Source of the DNA: JAVBLG01 sp031553655
GTDB taxonomy: Bacteria; Desulfobacterota; Desulfovibrionia; Desulfovibrionales; Desulfovibrionaceae
Assembly: GCA_031553655.1 (NCBI GenBank)
Contig: JAVBLG010000016.1
Coordinates: forward strand, 1 to 39,625
Direction of reading: 5' to 3'
Length of the DNA: 39,625 nucleotides
Below are positions 17,340 through 26,078 of the stretch, in pieces (within the stretch, counting starts at the first letter, position 1; every line of letters begins with the position of its first letter). The notes under the pieces are model-generated. The model saw only the letters and a list, made by a program, of their open reading frames with translations. It ran no database searches and was not told the origin of the DNA. The translations under genes and the position numbers were made by a program.

Positions 17340-19784
17340 TTATATTTTTACTCCAAGGTTTTTGACCAGCGACTCCGCGGCCTTCTCCCGTTCTTTGTCT
17401 ACCTCCGCGTCTTTGAGCGTGCGCTTGGCGTGGCGGAAGGTCAGGCGGAAAGTAAGGTGGCGAACAGCGGAATCCTTGGGTTCAAAATTGTCCACCAAGC
17501 ATGCCGACTCCAGAAATTGCAGCCGCATGCCCAGAATATGGGCAAGTAAAGCTTCAACGGTAATTCCCGGGGCGGCGATAGCCGTAATGTCACGGCGCAC
17601 CGGCGGATATACCGGCAGCGGCGCAAACGCCACGCGCACATCCTTGCTCATATTACGTAATAAATCAAGGTCTATCTCGGCAAGCCACACATCTTTGCGG
17701 GCATGGAAGTTTTCGGCTGTTTCAGGCATGAGCCGCCCGATAAAACCCAAGTTTCTATCCTCACCCCGCCACTTTATGGTGAGTTTCACTTCGGGGTTGA
17801 GGCAGGAATATTCCCTGGATAATACATAAGATGGAACCGGCAGATGCAAAGAGGAAAGCAAGTTCTCCACCATACCCTTGATGTCGCAATAATCCGCGTC
17901 GCGTTGCGTCTGCGGCCAGTGCGCGTCAAAGCAGGCGCCGTACAGGAGCAGGCCCAAGCGCTCTCTTTCCGTAACCGTTGTTTCCGAAGCCGGGTCGGAG
18001 CTGAAAATGCGGGCAATTTCAAAAAGGCGAAGAGAGCCATTGCCCTGGGCCAGATTATGCCCGAGATTCTGCAACAGACCGGGAAAAAGGCGGGTGCGCA
18101 ACACATCCTGCTCAGCTGAAAGCGGATTCATGATCATAACTCGCCCTTCAGGGGCAAGCCCAAGGAAATCGAGGTCTTTTCCGCCCAAAAAGCTGTAGTT
18201 GATCGCTTCATTAAGCCCAAGCCCCCTGCCCCACTTTTTGAGCAGCGACTGAAAGGCGAAACGGTTTTCATTTTCCGGCTCGTCAATAGGCCTCAAAACC
18301 ACCGGAAGCACCGGAGGAATGCGGTCAACGCCGTATACCCGCCCCACTTCTTCGATAAGGTCGGCTTCTCTGGTGAGATCAGGCCGCCAGCTTGGGCATT
18401 CATAAACAATTTCCGAAGACTCGCCGCCGCACACACAAGGCTTCCCGGATGGACATATGCAGGGCGCGCCGGCCAGACAACCCACTTTTTCCAGAACATT
18501 GCGGCAAAAATCGCCGGTTAATTCCACCCCGAGCAGGTCAACGGCGTTTTGCACGCTGAAGGACACTCTGGACGGTTTGAAGGGCTTGGCTTCGTTACAA
18601 CATATACCGCCCAGCACAGTACCGCCCGCAAGCTCAACCATAAGCCGGGCCGCGCGATCCATGGCCATGGCATTGGCCCGCGGGTCCACTCCGCGCTCAA
18701 AGCGCGCCGAAGCTTCGCTGGGCAGGCCCAAACGTCTGGCTGTGCGCCTTATGGAAGCTGGGCGGAACACCGCGCTTTCCAGGAATACCCGCTTTGTGGA
18801 AGCGGTGATTTCCGAATTCAGGCCCCCCATAACTCCGGCCAAGGCCACGGGTTTGACCGCGTCGCGAATAAGCAAATCGTCGGGAACAAGCGCGCGATCT
18901 TGTCCATCAAGAGTAATCAGTTTTTCGCCCTGAACAGCCGGGGAAATAATGATACGTCCACCCTCCACCTTATCCAGGTCAAAAGCGTGCAGAGGTTGGC
19001 CGTAGCCCAGCATGATATAGTTGGTAGCGTCGACTATGCCCGAAATAGGACGCATGCCCGAGGCCAGCAAACGGCAGCGCAGGGCCAGGGGTGAAGGCTT
19101 GATGGCAATACCGTCAATAATGCGGCCCTGATACAGCCAGCACAGCTCGGGGTCGGCAATTTCGATTTTAACCAGATCCGTAGCGTCGCCTTCGGCGGGC
19201 AGCGCTTCAAAGGGGGGAAGAGTAAGCGGCAGATTGAAGGCAAGCGCCACTTCTCTGGCCAGCCCCAGTACCGACAGGCAGTCGGAACGGTTGGGCGTTA
19301 CACTTATATCCAGCACTTCACGATCAAGCTCGAAGGCTTCAATAAAATTTTGGCCCGGGGTGAAATTTTCCGGTAAAACCATGATGCCGCCGTGATCTTC
19401 GGAAAGCGCCAATTCGCGTTCGGAGCAGATCATGCCATGGGAAGGCGAGCCGCGCAGCTTGGCTTTCTTTATGGTCAACCCGCCTGGTAGAGTAGCCCCC
19501 ACCGGAGCCACCGGCACAAGCTGGCCCTTAGCCACATTTGGCGCGCCGCAGACTATATCGAGCAATTCGCCCATATTGATATCAACTTTGCAAACCGAAA
19601 GCTTGTCGGCTTCGGGGTGCTTGCCGCACTCCACAACCCGGCCAATCACTATGTCTTTTATTTCTTCAAAAGGGCGTCTGATTTCCTCAAGTTCCAGCCC
19701 GAGCATGGTCAATCTGGCCCCAAGCTCCTCCGCCGTGCCTTCATAAGGCACGAAATCGCGCAGCCATTTCAAACTAAGCAACAT
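17340..19784 (-). CDS. pheT: Phenylalanyl-tRNA synthetase beta subunit
   Basis: An 814-residue subunit of the (alpha-beta)2 enzyme that charges tRNA-Phe. It has an N-terminal tRNA-binding (EMAP-like) domain with VVECGKHPEADKLSVCKVD, a B3/B4 editing domain (ISGIVDATNYIMLGYGQPLHAFD), B5 (about residues 400-480) and a C-terminal anticodon-binding domain with YPPVRRDITAI. In B5, around residues 434-455, there is an unusual Cys-rich insertion (CICPSGKPCVCGG) that could bind a metal. It follows pheS closely in the same operon. Confidence 0.97.
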   Translation of the reverse strand: MLLSLKWLRDFVPYEGTAEELGARLTMLGLELEEIRRPFEEIKDIVIGRVVECGKHPEADKLSVCKVDINMGELLDIVCGAPNVAKGQLVPVAPVGATLPGGLTIKKAKLRGSPSHGMICSERELALSEDHGGIMVLPENFTPGQNFIEAFELDREVLDISVTPNRSDCLSVLGLAREVALAFNLPLTLPPFEALPAEGDATDLVKIEIADPELCWLYQGRIIDGIAIKPSPLALRCRLLASGMRPISGIVDATNYIMLGYGQPLHAFDLDKVEGGRIIISPAVQGEKLITLDGQDRALVPDDLLIRDAVKPVALAGVMGGLNSEITASTKRVFLESAVFRPASIRRTARRLGLPSEASARFERGVDPRANAMAMDRAARLMVELAGGTVLGGICCNEAKPFKPSRVSFSVQNAVDLLGVELTGDFCRNVLEKVGCLAGAPCICPSGKPCVCGGESSEIVYECPSWRPDLTREADLIEEVGRVYGVDRIPPVLPVVLRPIDEPENENRFAFQSLLKKWGRGLGLNEAINYSFLGGKDLDFLGLAPEGRVMIMNPLSAEQDVLRTRLFPGLLQNLGHNLAQGNGSLRLFEIARIFSSDPASETTVTERERLGLLLYGACFDAHWPQTQRDADYCDIKGMVENLLSSLHLPVPSYVLSREYSCLNPEVKLTIKWRGEDRNLGFIGRLMPETAENFHARKDVWLAEIDLDLLRNMSKDVRVAFAPLPVYPPVRRDITAIAAPGITVEALLAHILGMRLQFLESACLVDNFEPKDSAVRHLTFRLTFRHAKRTLKDAEVDKEREKAAESLVKNLGVKI

Positions 19785-19807
19785 ATTCGTCTTTCCCGGA
19801 TGTAAAA

Positions 19808-20842
19808 TTAGAATTGGCCAAGGAAGCGCAGATCATTTTCAAAAAACATGCGCAAATCGCCTATGCCGTACTTGAGCATGGTAACGCGCTCAACTCCCAT
19901 GCCAAAGGCAAAGCCCGAAACCCGGCGCGGATCATAGCCGACAGCTTCAAAAACAGCCGGGTCCACCATGCCGCAGCCCAGAATTTCCACAAAGCCGGTT
20001 CCCTTGCACACCCGGCAGACGTCGCCGCCAATGGAGCCGGAACCGCCGCATATGCAGCAGGAAATGTCCACTTCGGCTGAAGGCTCGGTAAAGGGGAAAA
20101 AGCTCGGGCGGAAGCGCACTTCGGTTTTAAGACCAAAGACCTTACGCGAAAATGTTGTGAGAGTTCCGCGCAGATGGGCCATGCTGATCTTGTGACCTAC
20201 CATAAGACCTTCCACCTGATGGAACATAGGCGTGTGGGTAAGGTCGGAGTCGCGGCGATATACTTTGCCCGGGGCCACAACCGCCAGCGGCGGCTTGCGG
20301 CCCAGCATGGTGCGCACCTGCACCGGAGATGTATGGGTGCGCATGACTATTTTGTCATTGATATACAGGGTATCCTGCATGTCGCGGGCCGGATGTTCGG
20401 CGGGCAGGTTCAGAGCCTCAAAATTATAATAATCTGTTTCCACCTCGGGGCCGGAAACAATATCATAACCAAGGCCTTTAAAAATTTCGCAAATCTCTTC
20501 CATCACTATTGTGGTGGGATGCAATGAGCCGTGCCAAGGCTCGCGCGCCGGAAGGGAAGGATCGAAGCGTGAAAGTGAAGCCTCTTCGCCCGCTTTCTGT
20601 AATTCCTTTTTGCGGCCTTCAAGCAAATCGTTCAATTCCGTCTTGACCGCATTGGCCTTCTGGCCCATTTGCGGACGCAGCTCCGGGGCCATCTGCGGCA
20701 ATTGGGCCATTATGCCGGCCAAATGCCCCTTGCGGCCAAGAAAGGCCACGCGCAGATCCTCAAGTTCCGTCAAAGACGAAGTCTGATCAAGGCCGCCGCG
20801 CAATTCCGTAACCAGACTTTCAAGTTCCTTAAAAGAGTCCAT
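19808..20842 (-). CDS. pheS: Phenylalanyl-tRNA synthetase alpha subunit
   Basis: A 344-residue class II synthetase catalytic subunit. Motif 2 is within SDLTHTPMFHQVEGLMV; motif 3 is GFAFGMGVERVTMLKYG. An N-terminal coiled coil precedes the catalytic domain. A zinc-ribbon-like insert (CCICGGSGSIGG then CRVCKG) sits before GTGFVEILGCGMVDP, a variant known in several bacterial PheS proteins. A TTG start at 20866 is possible, but the ATG at 20842 has AAGGA 8 bp upstream and gives the usual N-terminus MDSFKELESLV. pheT follows after 23 bp. Confidence 0.97.
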   Translation of the reverse strand: MDSFKELESLVTELRGGLDQTSSLTELEDLRVAFLGRKGHLAGIMAQLPQMAPELRPQMGQKANAVKTELNDLLEGRKKELQKAGEEASLSRFDPSLPAREPWHGSLHPTTIVMEEICEIFKGLGYDIVSGPEVETDYYNFEALNLPAEHPARDMQDTLYINDKIVMRTHTSPVQVRTMLGRKPPLAVVAPGKVYRRDSDLTHTPMFHQVEGLMVGHKISMAHLRGTLTTFSRKVFGLKTEVRFRPSFFPFTEPSAEVDISCCICGGSGSIGGDVCRVCKGTGFVEILGCGMVDPAVFEAVGYDPRRVSGFAFGMGVERVTMLKYGIGDLRMFFENDLRFLGQF

Positions 20843-20918
20843 GCCCTTTTCCTTGTCTCTTTTCAAGAAAAAGGGGGTGCCGTTACAGCGCCCCCTTTGC
20901 CATTCATAAATCCGCTGC

Positions 20919-21272
20919 CTAACCTAGTTTGCTTTTAACAAGTTCCACCAGGTTGGCGAAATCTTCCTTGGCCCTCACGGCCATGTCGGCCAGAACCTTG
21001 CGGTTGAGTTCTATATTGGCCAGTTTGAGGCCGTACATGAATTTATTGTAGTTCAGGCCGTGCTCCCGAACACCGGCATTGATGCGCAAAATCCACAGTC
21101 TGCGGAATTCGCGCTTGCGCTGCTTGCGGCCTTCGTAAGCATATTGCAGAGAACGCTCATAAGCTTCTCTGGCGGTACGATACAGACGACTGCGGCCACT
21201 GCGAAAACCCTTGGCCGCGTTCAGATATTTTTTGTGGCGTCTATGTGCCGCCAGACCTCTCTTCACACGCAT
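20919..21272 (-). CDS. rplT: 50S ribosomal protein L20
   Basis: A 117-residue, highly basic 23S rRNA-binding protein needed early in large-subunit assembly. It begins MRVKRGLAAHRRHKKYLNAA and contains FRRLWILRINAGVREHGLNY, both diagnostic. The ATG at 21272 lies 8 bp after GGAGG; the frame extends five codons further but without support. L20 often represses its own operon by binding mRNA. The 165-bp spacer to rpmI contains small hairpins (for example CCCC-GTAA-GGGG at about 21312) that could be a target, but this is not shown. Confidence 0.98.
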   Translation of the reverse strand: MRVKRGLAAHRRHKKYLNAAKGFRSGRSRLYRTAREAYERSLQYAYEGRKQRKREFRRLWILRINAGVREHGLNYNKFMYGLKLANIELNRKVLADMAVRAKEDFANLVELVKSKLG

Positions 21273-21437
21273 GGGGCTATCCTCCAAATGTTTTTAATAT
21301 GGCGCTTTCCCCTTACGGGGCGCGCATGCCGAGCGAGGCGGAGATCGTGCCAGCCAGGCTGAATTTCAGGCGAGCGAGCAGCTCTGCCTTTTATGCCTCT
21401 AAATCAGGGGCACAAAACTAATTTTTAAAGACGCATT

Positions 21438-21635
21438 TTAAGCGTAGGGAAGCATCCGCCTGACAGCCTTCTCGTTGGTGGAATCAACGATGGCGCTCTG
21501 GCCGAGATTCATTTTGCGCTTAGCGCATTTTTTAGTCAGAATGTGACGCAGATTCTGCTTGCGGCGCTTGAATTTGCCGCTGCCGGTCACGTCGAACCGC
21601 TTGGCGGCCGAACGCCTGGTTTTCATCTTGGGCAT
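21438..21635 (-). CDS. rpmI: 50S ribosomal protein L35
   Basis: A 65-residue basic protein starting MPKMKTRRSAAKRFDVTGSG and with RRKQNLRHILTKK, the standard L35 sequence. It lies between infC and rplT, the conserved bacterial order. Confidence 0.98.
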   Translation of the reverse strand: MPKMKTRRSAAKRFDVTGSGKFKRRKQNLRHILTKKCAKRKMNLGQSAIVDSTNEKAVRRMLPYA

Positions 21636-21677
21636 CTGAGTACTCCTTGGTGGTTAATCGGGGTAACGCCTCCGGCG

Positions 21678-22223
21678 TTATTTCTTGGGCGCCAGCATCA
21701 TCTGCAAAGTACGCCCTTCGGCCCTCGGTTCCTGATCAACCTTGCCGATATCCTGGGTATCCTGAATAACCCGGTCAAGAATTGACAGGCCGCGATCTTT
21801 ATGAACAATTTCGCGCCCACGGAAAAACACCGTAACCTTGCAACGATCGCCTTCCTCCAAGAAACGCCTGATGTGGCGCACCTTGGTGTCATAGTCATGA
21901 TCGTCAGTCTTGGGGCGAACTTTTATTTCTTTAATCTGGATGACAGTTTGCCGTTTTTTAGCTTCCTGCTTCTTTTTCTGCGCCTCGTACTTGAACTTGC
22001 CGTAATCCATGATACGGCACACCGGAGGCTCGGCATTGGAAGCCACTTCCACCAGATCGAGCCCGGCCTCTTTGGCCATGGCCATAGCGTCAATACGCGA
22101 CAAAATGCCGAGCTGTTCACCATCGGCCCCGATAACCCGCAACTCGCGAGCCCGGATCATCTCGTTGCGACGCACGGTATCCTGAGGCGCCTCCCGCTTG
22201 GGTTTCACATTAGGAGAAGCTAT
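21678..22223 (-). CDS. infC: Translation initiation factor IF-3 (probable ATA start)
   Basis: IF-3 prevents premature joining of ribosomal subunits and checks start-codon fidelity. The N-terminal domain has RRNEMIRARELRVIGADGEQLG, followed by GLDLVEVASNAEPPVCRIMDYGK, then the linker QKKKQEAKKRQT, and the C-terminal domain with IKVRPKTDDHDYDTK and FFRGREIVHKDRG. No ATG, GTG or TTG suits the N-terminus well. An ATA codon at 22223-22221 is preceded by GGGAGGG at exactly 7 bp, and infC is known for rare starts such as AUU that allow self-repression. Using it gives 181 residues, the normal length, and overlaps the 3' end of thrS by 14 bp. A GTG at 22208 is the alternative. Confidence 0.95.
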   Translation of the reverse strand: MASPNVKPKREAPQDTVRRNEMIRARELRVIGADGEQLGILSRIDAMAMAKEAGLDLVEVASNAEPPVCRIMDYGKFKYEAQKKKQEAKKRQTVIQIKEIKVRPKTDDHDYDTKVRHIRRFLEEGDRCKVTVFFRGREIVHKDRGLSILDRVIQDTQDIGKVDQEPRAEGRTLQMMLAPKK

Positions 22224-24174
22224 AGGACATCCCTCCCTTTTTAAATGGTTCGCTGCAATCCCGGCGAATAAGCTCCACAGCTTCAGCCAGAGATTTAAAG
22301 CCGGCATTATCGCCGTTGCGCAGGCGCATGTTCACGCCTCCAGCTTCAACTTCTTTATCTCCAACAACAAGAATAAACGGAATTTTGGCCAACTGCGCCT
22401 CACGCACTTTGAAGCCCAGCTTTTCATTGCGCAAATCAGCTTCCACACGCAAACCGGTTGCCGCAAGCTCTTCCTTGGCTTTGCGCGCAAAGTCGGCCTG
22501 AGCGTCGGTAACCGTAAGTATACGCGCCTGAACCGGCGAAAGCCAAGTGGGAAAAGCCCCGGCAAAATGCTCAATGAGCACTCCGATGAAGCGTTCCAAA
22601 GAGCCCATGATAGCCCGATGCACCATTACAGGACGCCGCCGCTCCCCGTCGGAAGCTACATACACGAGATCAAAGCGTTCCGGCAAGGTGAAATCGCACT
22701 GAATAGTGGAACATTGCCATTCACGGCCCAGGCAGTCCAGAAGGCGCACGTCGATCTTGGGGCCGTAAAAAGCTCCGTCGCCCTCGTTGATCACATAGGG
22801 CAAACCGGCCTTTTCCACCGCGCTTATGAGCGATCTGGTGGCCAACTCCCACGCCTCATCCGTGCCGATGCTCTTTTCCGGGCGCGTGGAAACCGCTATG
22901 CGGTAATTAAAATTGAAAAGATCCATCAAGTCGCGAACCAGCTTGATCACTCCGGCTATTTCATCGGCCAACTGCTCGGGCGTGCAAATTATATGCGCAT
23001 CGTCCTGAGTGAACTGGCGCACCCGGAAAAGCCCGTGCAAAACGCCCGATTTTTCGTGGCGATGTACCACGCCCAGTTCGAAATACCTCTGGGGCAGCTC
23101 ACGATAGCTGTGCAGGGCATTATTGTAGATCATCATATGCCCGATACAGTTCATCGGTTTTATGCCGTAGGCGTCTTCCTTAAGCAATTTGCCGCGTTCG
23201 TCTTCATCCTTTATGCTGGTGAAGTACATATTTTCGCGGTAATTGTCGTAGTGACCCGACTTCTGCCAGGCTTCCACACGCAGAAGCTGCGGCCCCTGCA
23301 CCACATCATAGCCGCGTTTTAAATGCTCTTTGCGCCAGAAATCTTCCAAAATGGCGCGCATAAGCATACCCTTGGGCAGCCAGATGGGCATGCCGGGCGC
23401 GGCGTCTTCGCTGAAGGTGAAAAGGTCCAGCTCGCGGCCGAGTTTGCGGTGATCGCGGCGCTTGGCCTCTTCAATCATGTTGAGATAGTCTTTAAGCGCT
23501 TTTTCTTCGGCAAAAGCCGTGGCGTAAATACGCGAAAGCATGCGGTTTTTCTCGCTGCCGCGCCAATAGGCCCCGGCCACGGAAAGCAATTTGAAGGCTT
23601 TTACAAAGCCTGTGGAAGGAATATGTGGCCCACGGCAAAGATCCGTAAAATCGCCTGTGGTATACAAAGACACGGTTTCGGCGTCGATTTCAGATATAAT
23701 CTCCACCTTATAGCTTTCGCCCATGCCTTCAAAAAGAGATATAGCCTCTTTTTTGGAAACGTCGCGACGTGTAAAAGGCTCGTTGGCCTCCACAATAGCC
23801 CGCATCTCCTTTTCTATGGCCGGAAAATCCTCGGAAGAAAAAGGCCGTTCGAAATCGAAATCATAATAGAAGCCATTATCAATGGCCGGGCCGATGGTGA
23901 CTTTTATCGAAGGAAAAAGCCTGCGCACGGCGGCGGCCATCACATGGGCCGCCGAGTGGCGCAAAAGCTCCAAACTTTCGGCCGAATCGACATACACCGG
24001 CTCAAGCAGTCCCGTTCCATCAGGCAGGAGCGCGGCAAGATCAAGCATGACCCCGTCGGCCTTGCAAGCCAGGGCTGATTTAAATTTTTTACCGCTCAAA
24101 ACCTTCTGCAAGGCCGCGCCACAAGAGGAACCCGGTTCAACTTCCGTAATCTGATCGCCCACAGACACCTTCAT
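22210..24174 (-). CDS. thrS: Threonyl-tRNA synthetase
   Basis: A 654-residue class II synthetase. A TGS-like domain (residues 1-60) is followed by the editing domain with HSAAHVMAAAVRRLFP and the YTTGDFTDLCRGPHIPSTG motif. The catalytic core has MNCIGHMMIYNN, FRVRQFTQDDAHIIC and YGPKIDVRLLDCLGREWQCSTIQ, with a C-terminal anticodon-binding domain. It heads the cluster thrS-infC-rpmI-rplT. The end of the gene carries the ribosome site and the proposed start of infC. No T-box-like leader was recognised upstream. Confidence 0.98.
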   Translation of the reverse strand: MKVSVGDQITEVEPGSSCGAALQKVLSGKKFKSALACKADGVMLDLAALLPDGTGLLEPVYVDSAESLELLRHSAAHVMAAAVRRLFPSIKVTIGPAIDNGFYYDFDFERPFSSEDFPAIEKEMRAIVEANEPFTRRDVSKKEAISLFEGMGESYKVEIISEIDAETVSLYTTGDFTDLCRGPHIPSTGFVKAFKLLSVAGAYWRGSEKNRMLSRIYATAFAEEKALKDYLNMIEEAKRRDHRKLGRELDLFTFSEDAAPGMPIWLPKGMLMRAILEDFWRKEHLKRGYDVVQGPQLLRVEAWQKSGHYDNYRENMYFTSIKDEDERGKLLKEDAYGIKPMNCIGHMMIYNNALHSYRELPQRYFELGVVHRHEKSGVLHGLFRVRQFTQDDAHIICTPEQLADEIAGVIKLVRDLMDLFNFNYRIAVSTRPEKSIGTDEAWELATRSLISAVEKAGLPYVINEGDGAFYGPKIDVRLLDCLGREWQCSTIQCDFTLPERFDLVYVASDGERRRPVMVHRAIMGSLERFIGVLIEHFAGAFPTWLSPVQARILTVTDAQADFARKAKEELAATGLRVEADLRNEKLGFKVREAQLAKIPFILVVGDKEVEAGGVNMRLRNGDNAGFKSLAEAVELIRRDCSEPFKKGGMSYSFS

Positions 24175-24284
24175 GAGAATTCTCCAAAACTCGAACTATC
24201 GACAGAGCCCGTCCTGAAAAACTTCGGCCCGACCACTAATATGTCGGAATGGCGGGGCTTTTCGAGATTCGGACGGCAAGCCAT

Positions 24285-24311
24285 AAAAAAAGGGGAGAGA
24301 CACCTCTCCCC
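24285..24311 (-). terminator. Intrinsic terminator of the tRNA-Val gene
   Basis: A perfect 8-bp stem, GGGGAGAG (24292-24299) with CTCTCCCC (24304-24311), closes a 4-nt loop and is followed on the minus strand by seven T residues (24285-24291 complement). It lies 17 bp beyond the tRNA. Confidence 0.88.
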
Positions 24312-24327
24312 CCTCTTGATTGTAAAG

Positions 24328-24404
24328 TGGTAGGAACAAGCAGACTTGAACTGCTGACCCCTTCCGTGTCAAGGAAGTGCTCTAGCCAACTGAGCTATGC
24401 TCCT
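24328..24404 (-). tRNA. tRNA-Val (anticodon GAC)
   Basis: Full cloverleaf on the minus strand: acceptor AGGAGCA pairs with TGTTCCT (one G-U), the D arm is GCTC/GAGC, the anticodon stem CTTCC/GGAAG encloses TTGACAC with anticodon GAC, and the T arm is AGCAG/CTGCT with TTCAAGT. CCA is encoded (24328-24330). It reads GUC and GUU valine codons. Confidence 0.95.
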
Positions 24405-24423
24405 ACAAACAGAGGCAGATGGC

Positions 24424-24452
24424 ACATTAACCTCAAGACGAGTGCTCGTCAA
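24424..24452 (-). promoter_or_regulatory. Predicted promoter of the tRNA-Val gene
   Basis: On the minus strand TTGACG (24452-24447) and TAATGT (24429-24424) are 17 bp apart and end 20 bp before the tRNA. They lie just after the PilZ gene stop codon. Confidence 0.55.
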
Positions 24453-24458
24453 GAGATT

Positions 24459-25301
24459 TCATGATTTTTGTTCCATTTTTTTCATATACTGGTCAGAAAG
24501 CACTCGATGTTCCTCTCCCTTGGTAAGAGCCACCGCCGCGCTTTCAGCCAAACGCTTGATCTCCACATCAGAGGAAACAGCCTGGGACGCCACATTTTGC
24601 AGGGCTCCCATGACATATTTGCGCTGATGCTCATTAATATACTTGCGCACTATGCCCATGGCGGCCTCGCCAATTTCTATAAAATCCACCCCAAATTTTG
24701 TGCCGTATTCCCCTTCCAGCACATACCTTACGTCGCCGAGAATCCGCCAGCTGGAGGAATTGACGTCAAAAGGATTAAGAAAAATATTTATTTCTTGATC
24801 GATGGAAAAACTATCTTGAATTTTGCTGATATGACTGTCAAAGGTAAGTTGGCATCCCTTGAAACTGAGATTGGTGAGCACACCAAGCACAACCTCTTCG
24901 TCTTTTTTCACGGTGACCGGCAGCAGGCAATCCACGCGCACTCCATTGCGCTGGGTGCTGGAGATAAACCTTTGCGGATAACGGCAAAACAAAACAATTG
25001 AAGATTCAAGCTTGATCTTGGCAATCAAGGTAGACAAGAAGGCAACAATAGTAAAATCGCCCATCACAAAATGGGCGTTCAGTTTGGCTCCGGGGCTTAA
25101 GGCGACATCAGAGTCGCCATCGCATTGTCTTATTATAATTACATTATCTGATTCATAACCCAGAATTTTCCCTTCCAGGCGCCTATTATCGCTACTACAT
25201 ACGGTGATGTGTTCGCCAATAGGCAACACCATGTCCTCTGCAATTTTAGCGCGGCGAAGTTTATTGGCCCGATGGTCGCTATTTTGAAAATTCATGTTCA
25301 T
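24459..25301 (-). CDS. PilZ-domain protein (predicted c-di-GMP receptor, YcgR-like)
   Basis: A 280-residue cytoplasmic protein. The N-terminal half resembles the YcgR-N barrel (LPIGEHITVCSSDNRRLEG). The C-terminal half is a PilZ domain: QRNGVRVDC supplies an RxxxR-type arginine pair and NLSFKGCQL the (D/N)xSxxG motif that clasp c-di-GMP. It ends in a helical tail (residues about 225-280). Such proteins tie c-di-GMP to motility or surface attachment. The start at 25301 has AAGAAGAG 6 bp upstream; an ATG two codons later is equally possible, while the longer open frame to 25388 has no ribosome site. It is an isolated gene. Confidence 0.85.
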   Translation of the reverse strand: MNMNFQNSDHRANKLRRAKIAEDMVLPIGEHITVCSSDNRRLEGKILGYESDNVIIIRQCDGDSDVALSPGAKLNAHFVMGDFTIVAFLSTLIAKIKLESSIVLFCRYPQRFISSTQRNGVRVDCLLPVTVKKDEEVVLGVLTNLSFKGCQLTFDSHISKIQDSFSIDQEINIFLNPFDVNSSSWRILGDVRYVLEGEYGTKFGVDFIEIGEAAMGIVRKYINEHQRKYVMGALQNVASQAVSSDVEIKRLAESAAVALTKGEEHRVLSDQYMKKMEQKS

Positions 25302-25892
25302 TAAGAACTCTTCTTGACATAGCCGGATCTTGCCGACGCTGCCAGTTACACGCCCGTTGGATGTTTGTTCGACGAGGCAAAATAACATTATAAAATAATA
25401 AAAATTTATTACACAAGTGATTATATTTTTTCTAAAAAAATAATCTCATATAATTTTCTTCCGGTCAAGTTTTCGTGTATAGTATTTTTTACTAAAAAAA
25501 ATTATATATATATTTAGCTGTGTTATGGAATTATTTTTTTAATGCGATGTCAATCCCCAAAATCGGTCTTGACATCTGTTTTATGGCTTAAAATCTGAAT
25601 AAAAAAGTAAAACAGCATTTTTTTAGTTATATACGTGTTGCGTAAAAAAATGTATAATAATTTTTTCCCAATATAAACAACTAGTTAAAGCATATCAAAA
25701 TTTTAGATACTATTTTAATTCTTTCTAAGGCTCGACTTTCAGCCCTGTTTCAGCCTTTACAAATGGAAAACAATATCATCTTATACTTACAAGTCATTAT
25801 ATTATAGATAGTTACAAATAGGTCCGTGGAATACTCCGCCCCCTGAGCGTGATAGAATTTCCCAAATATGTAGGAGTGTAAAGAGTGCTTTG

Positions 25893-25940
25893 AAAAAAAA
25901 TATTATAGGGGCATGTTTACGTTTTACGCAAACATGCCCC
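25893..25940 (-). terminator. Probable terminator of the ech operon
   Basis: A perfect 11-bp stem (25908-25918 with 25930-25940) and an 11-nt loop are followed on the minus strand, after TATAATA, by eight T residues. It is about 180 bp past the last gene of the ech cluster. Confidence 0.6.
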
Positions 25941-25986
25941 AAAAATAAAGCTTAAACAAGTTTTTTATTTATACTCAATCAAGCAT

Positions 25987-26078
25987 ATTTCAATCCACAG
26001 TCAGCTCCCTCCGCTGACTGGCTCCGTCTCCGGTGGATAGGAGTCGTGCGGATTACCCCTCCCTGAAGGGGAGGGGTT
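25987..26078 (+). repeat. Dispersed ~92-bp element, copy B
   Basis: The best preserved copy. It has an 8-bp hairpin CAGTCAGC-TCCCTCC-GCTGACTG, the block CTCCGTCTCCGGTGGATAGGA, CGTGCGGATTAC, and a terminal hairpin CCCCTCCC-TGAAG-GGGAGGGG then TTCAGAC. The layout of two hairpins plus a GC-rich terminal hairpin recalls the right ends of IS200/IS605-type transposons, but there is no transposase or tnpB gene. Confidence 0.78.

Noticed and set aside
22198..23322. A 374-codon plus-strand frame opposite thrS
   Set aside because: It is the shadow of a well-supported synthetase gene, and its sequence matches no protein family I know.
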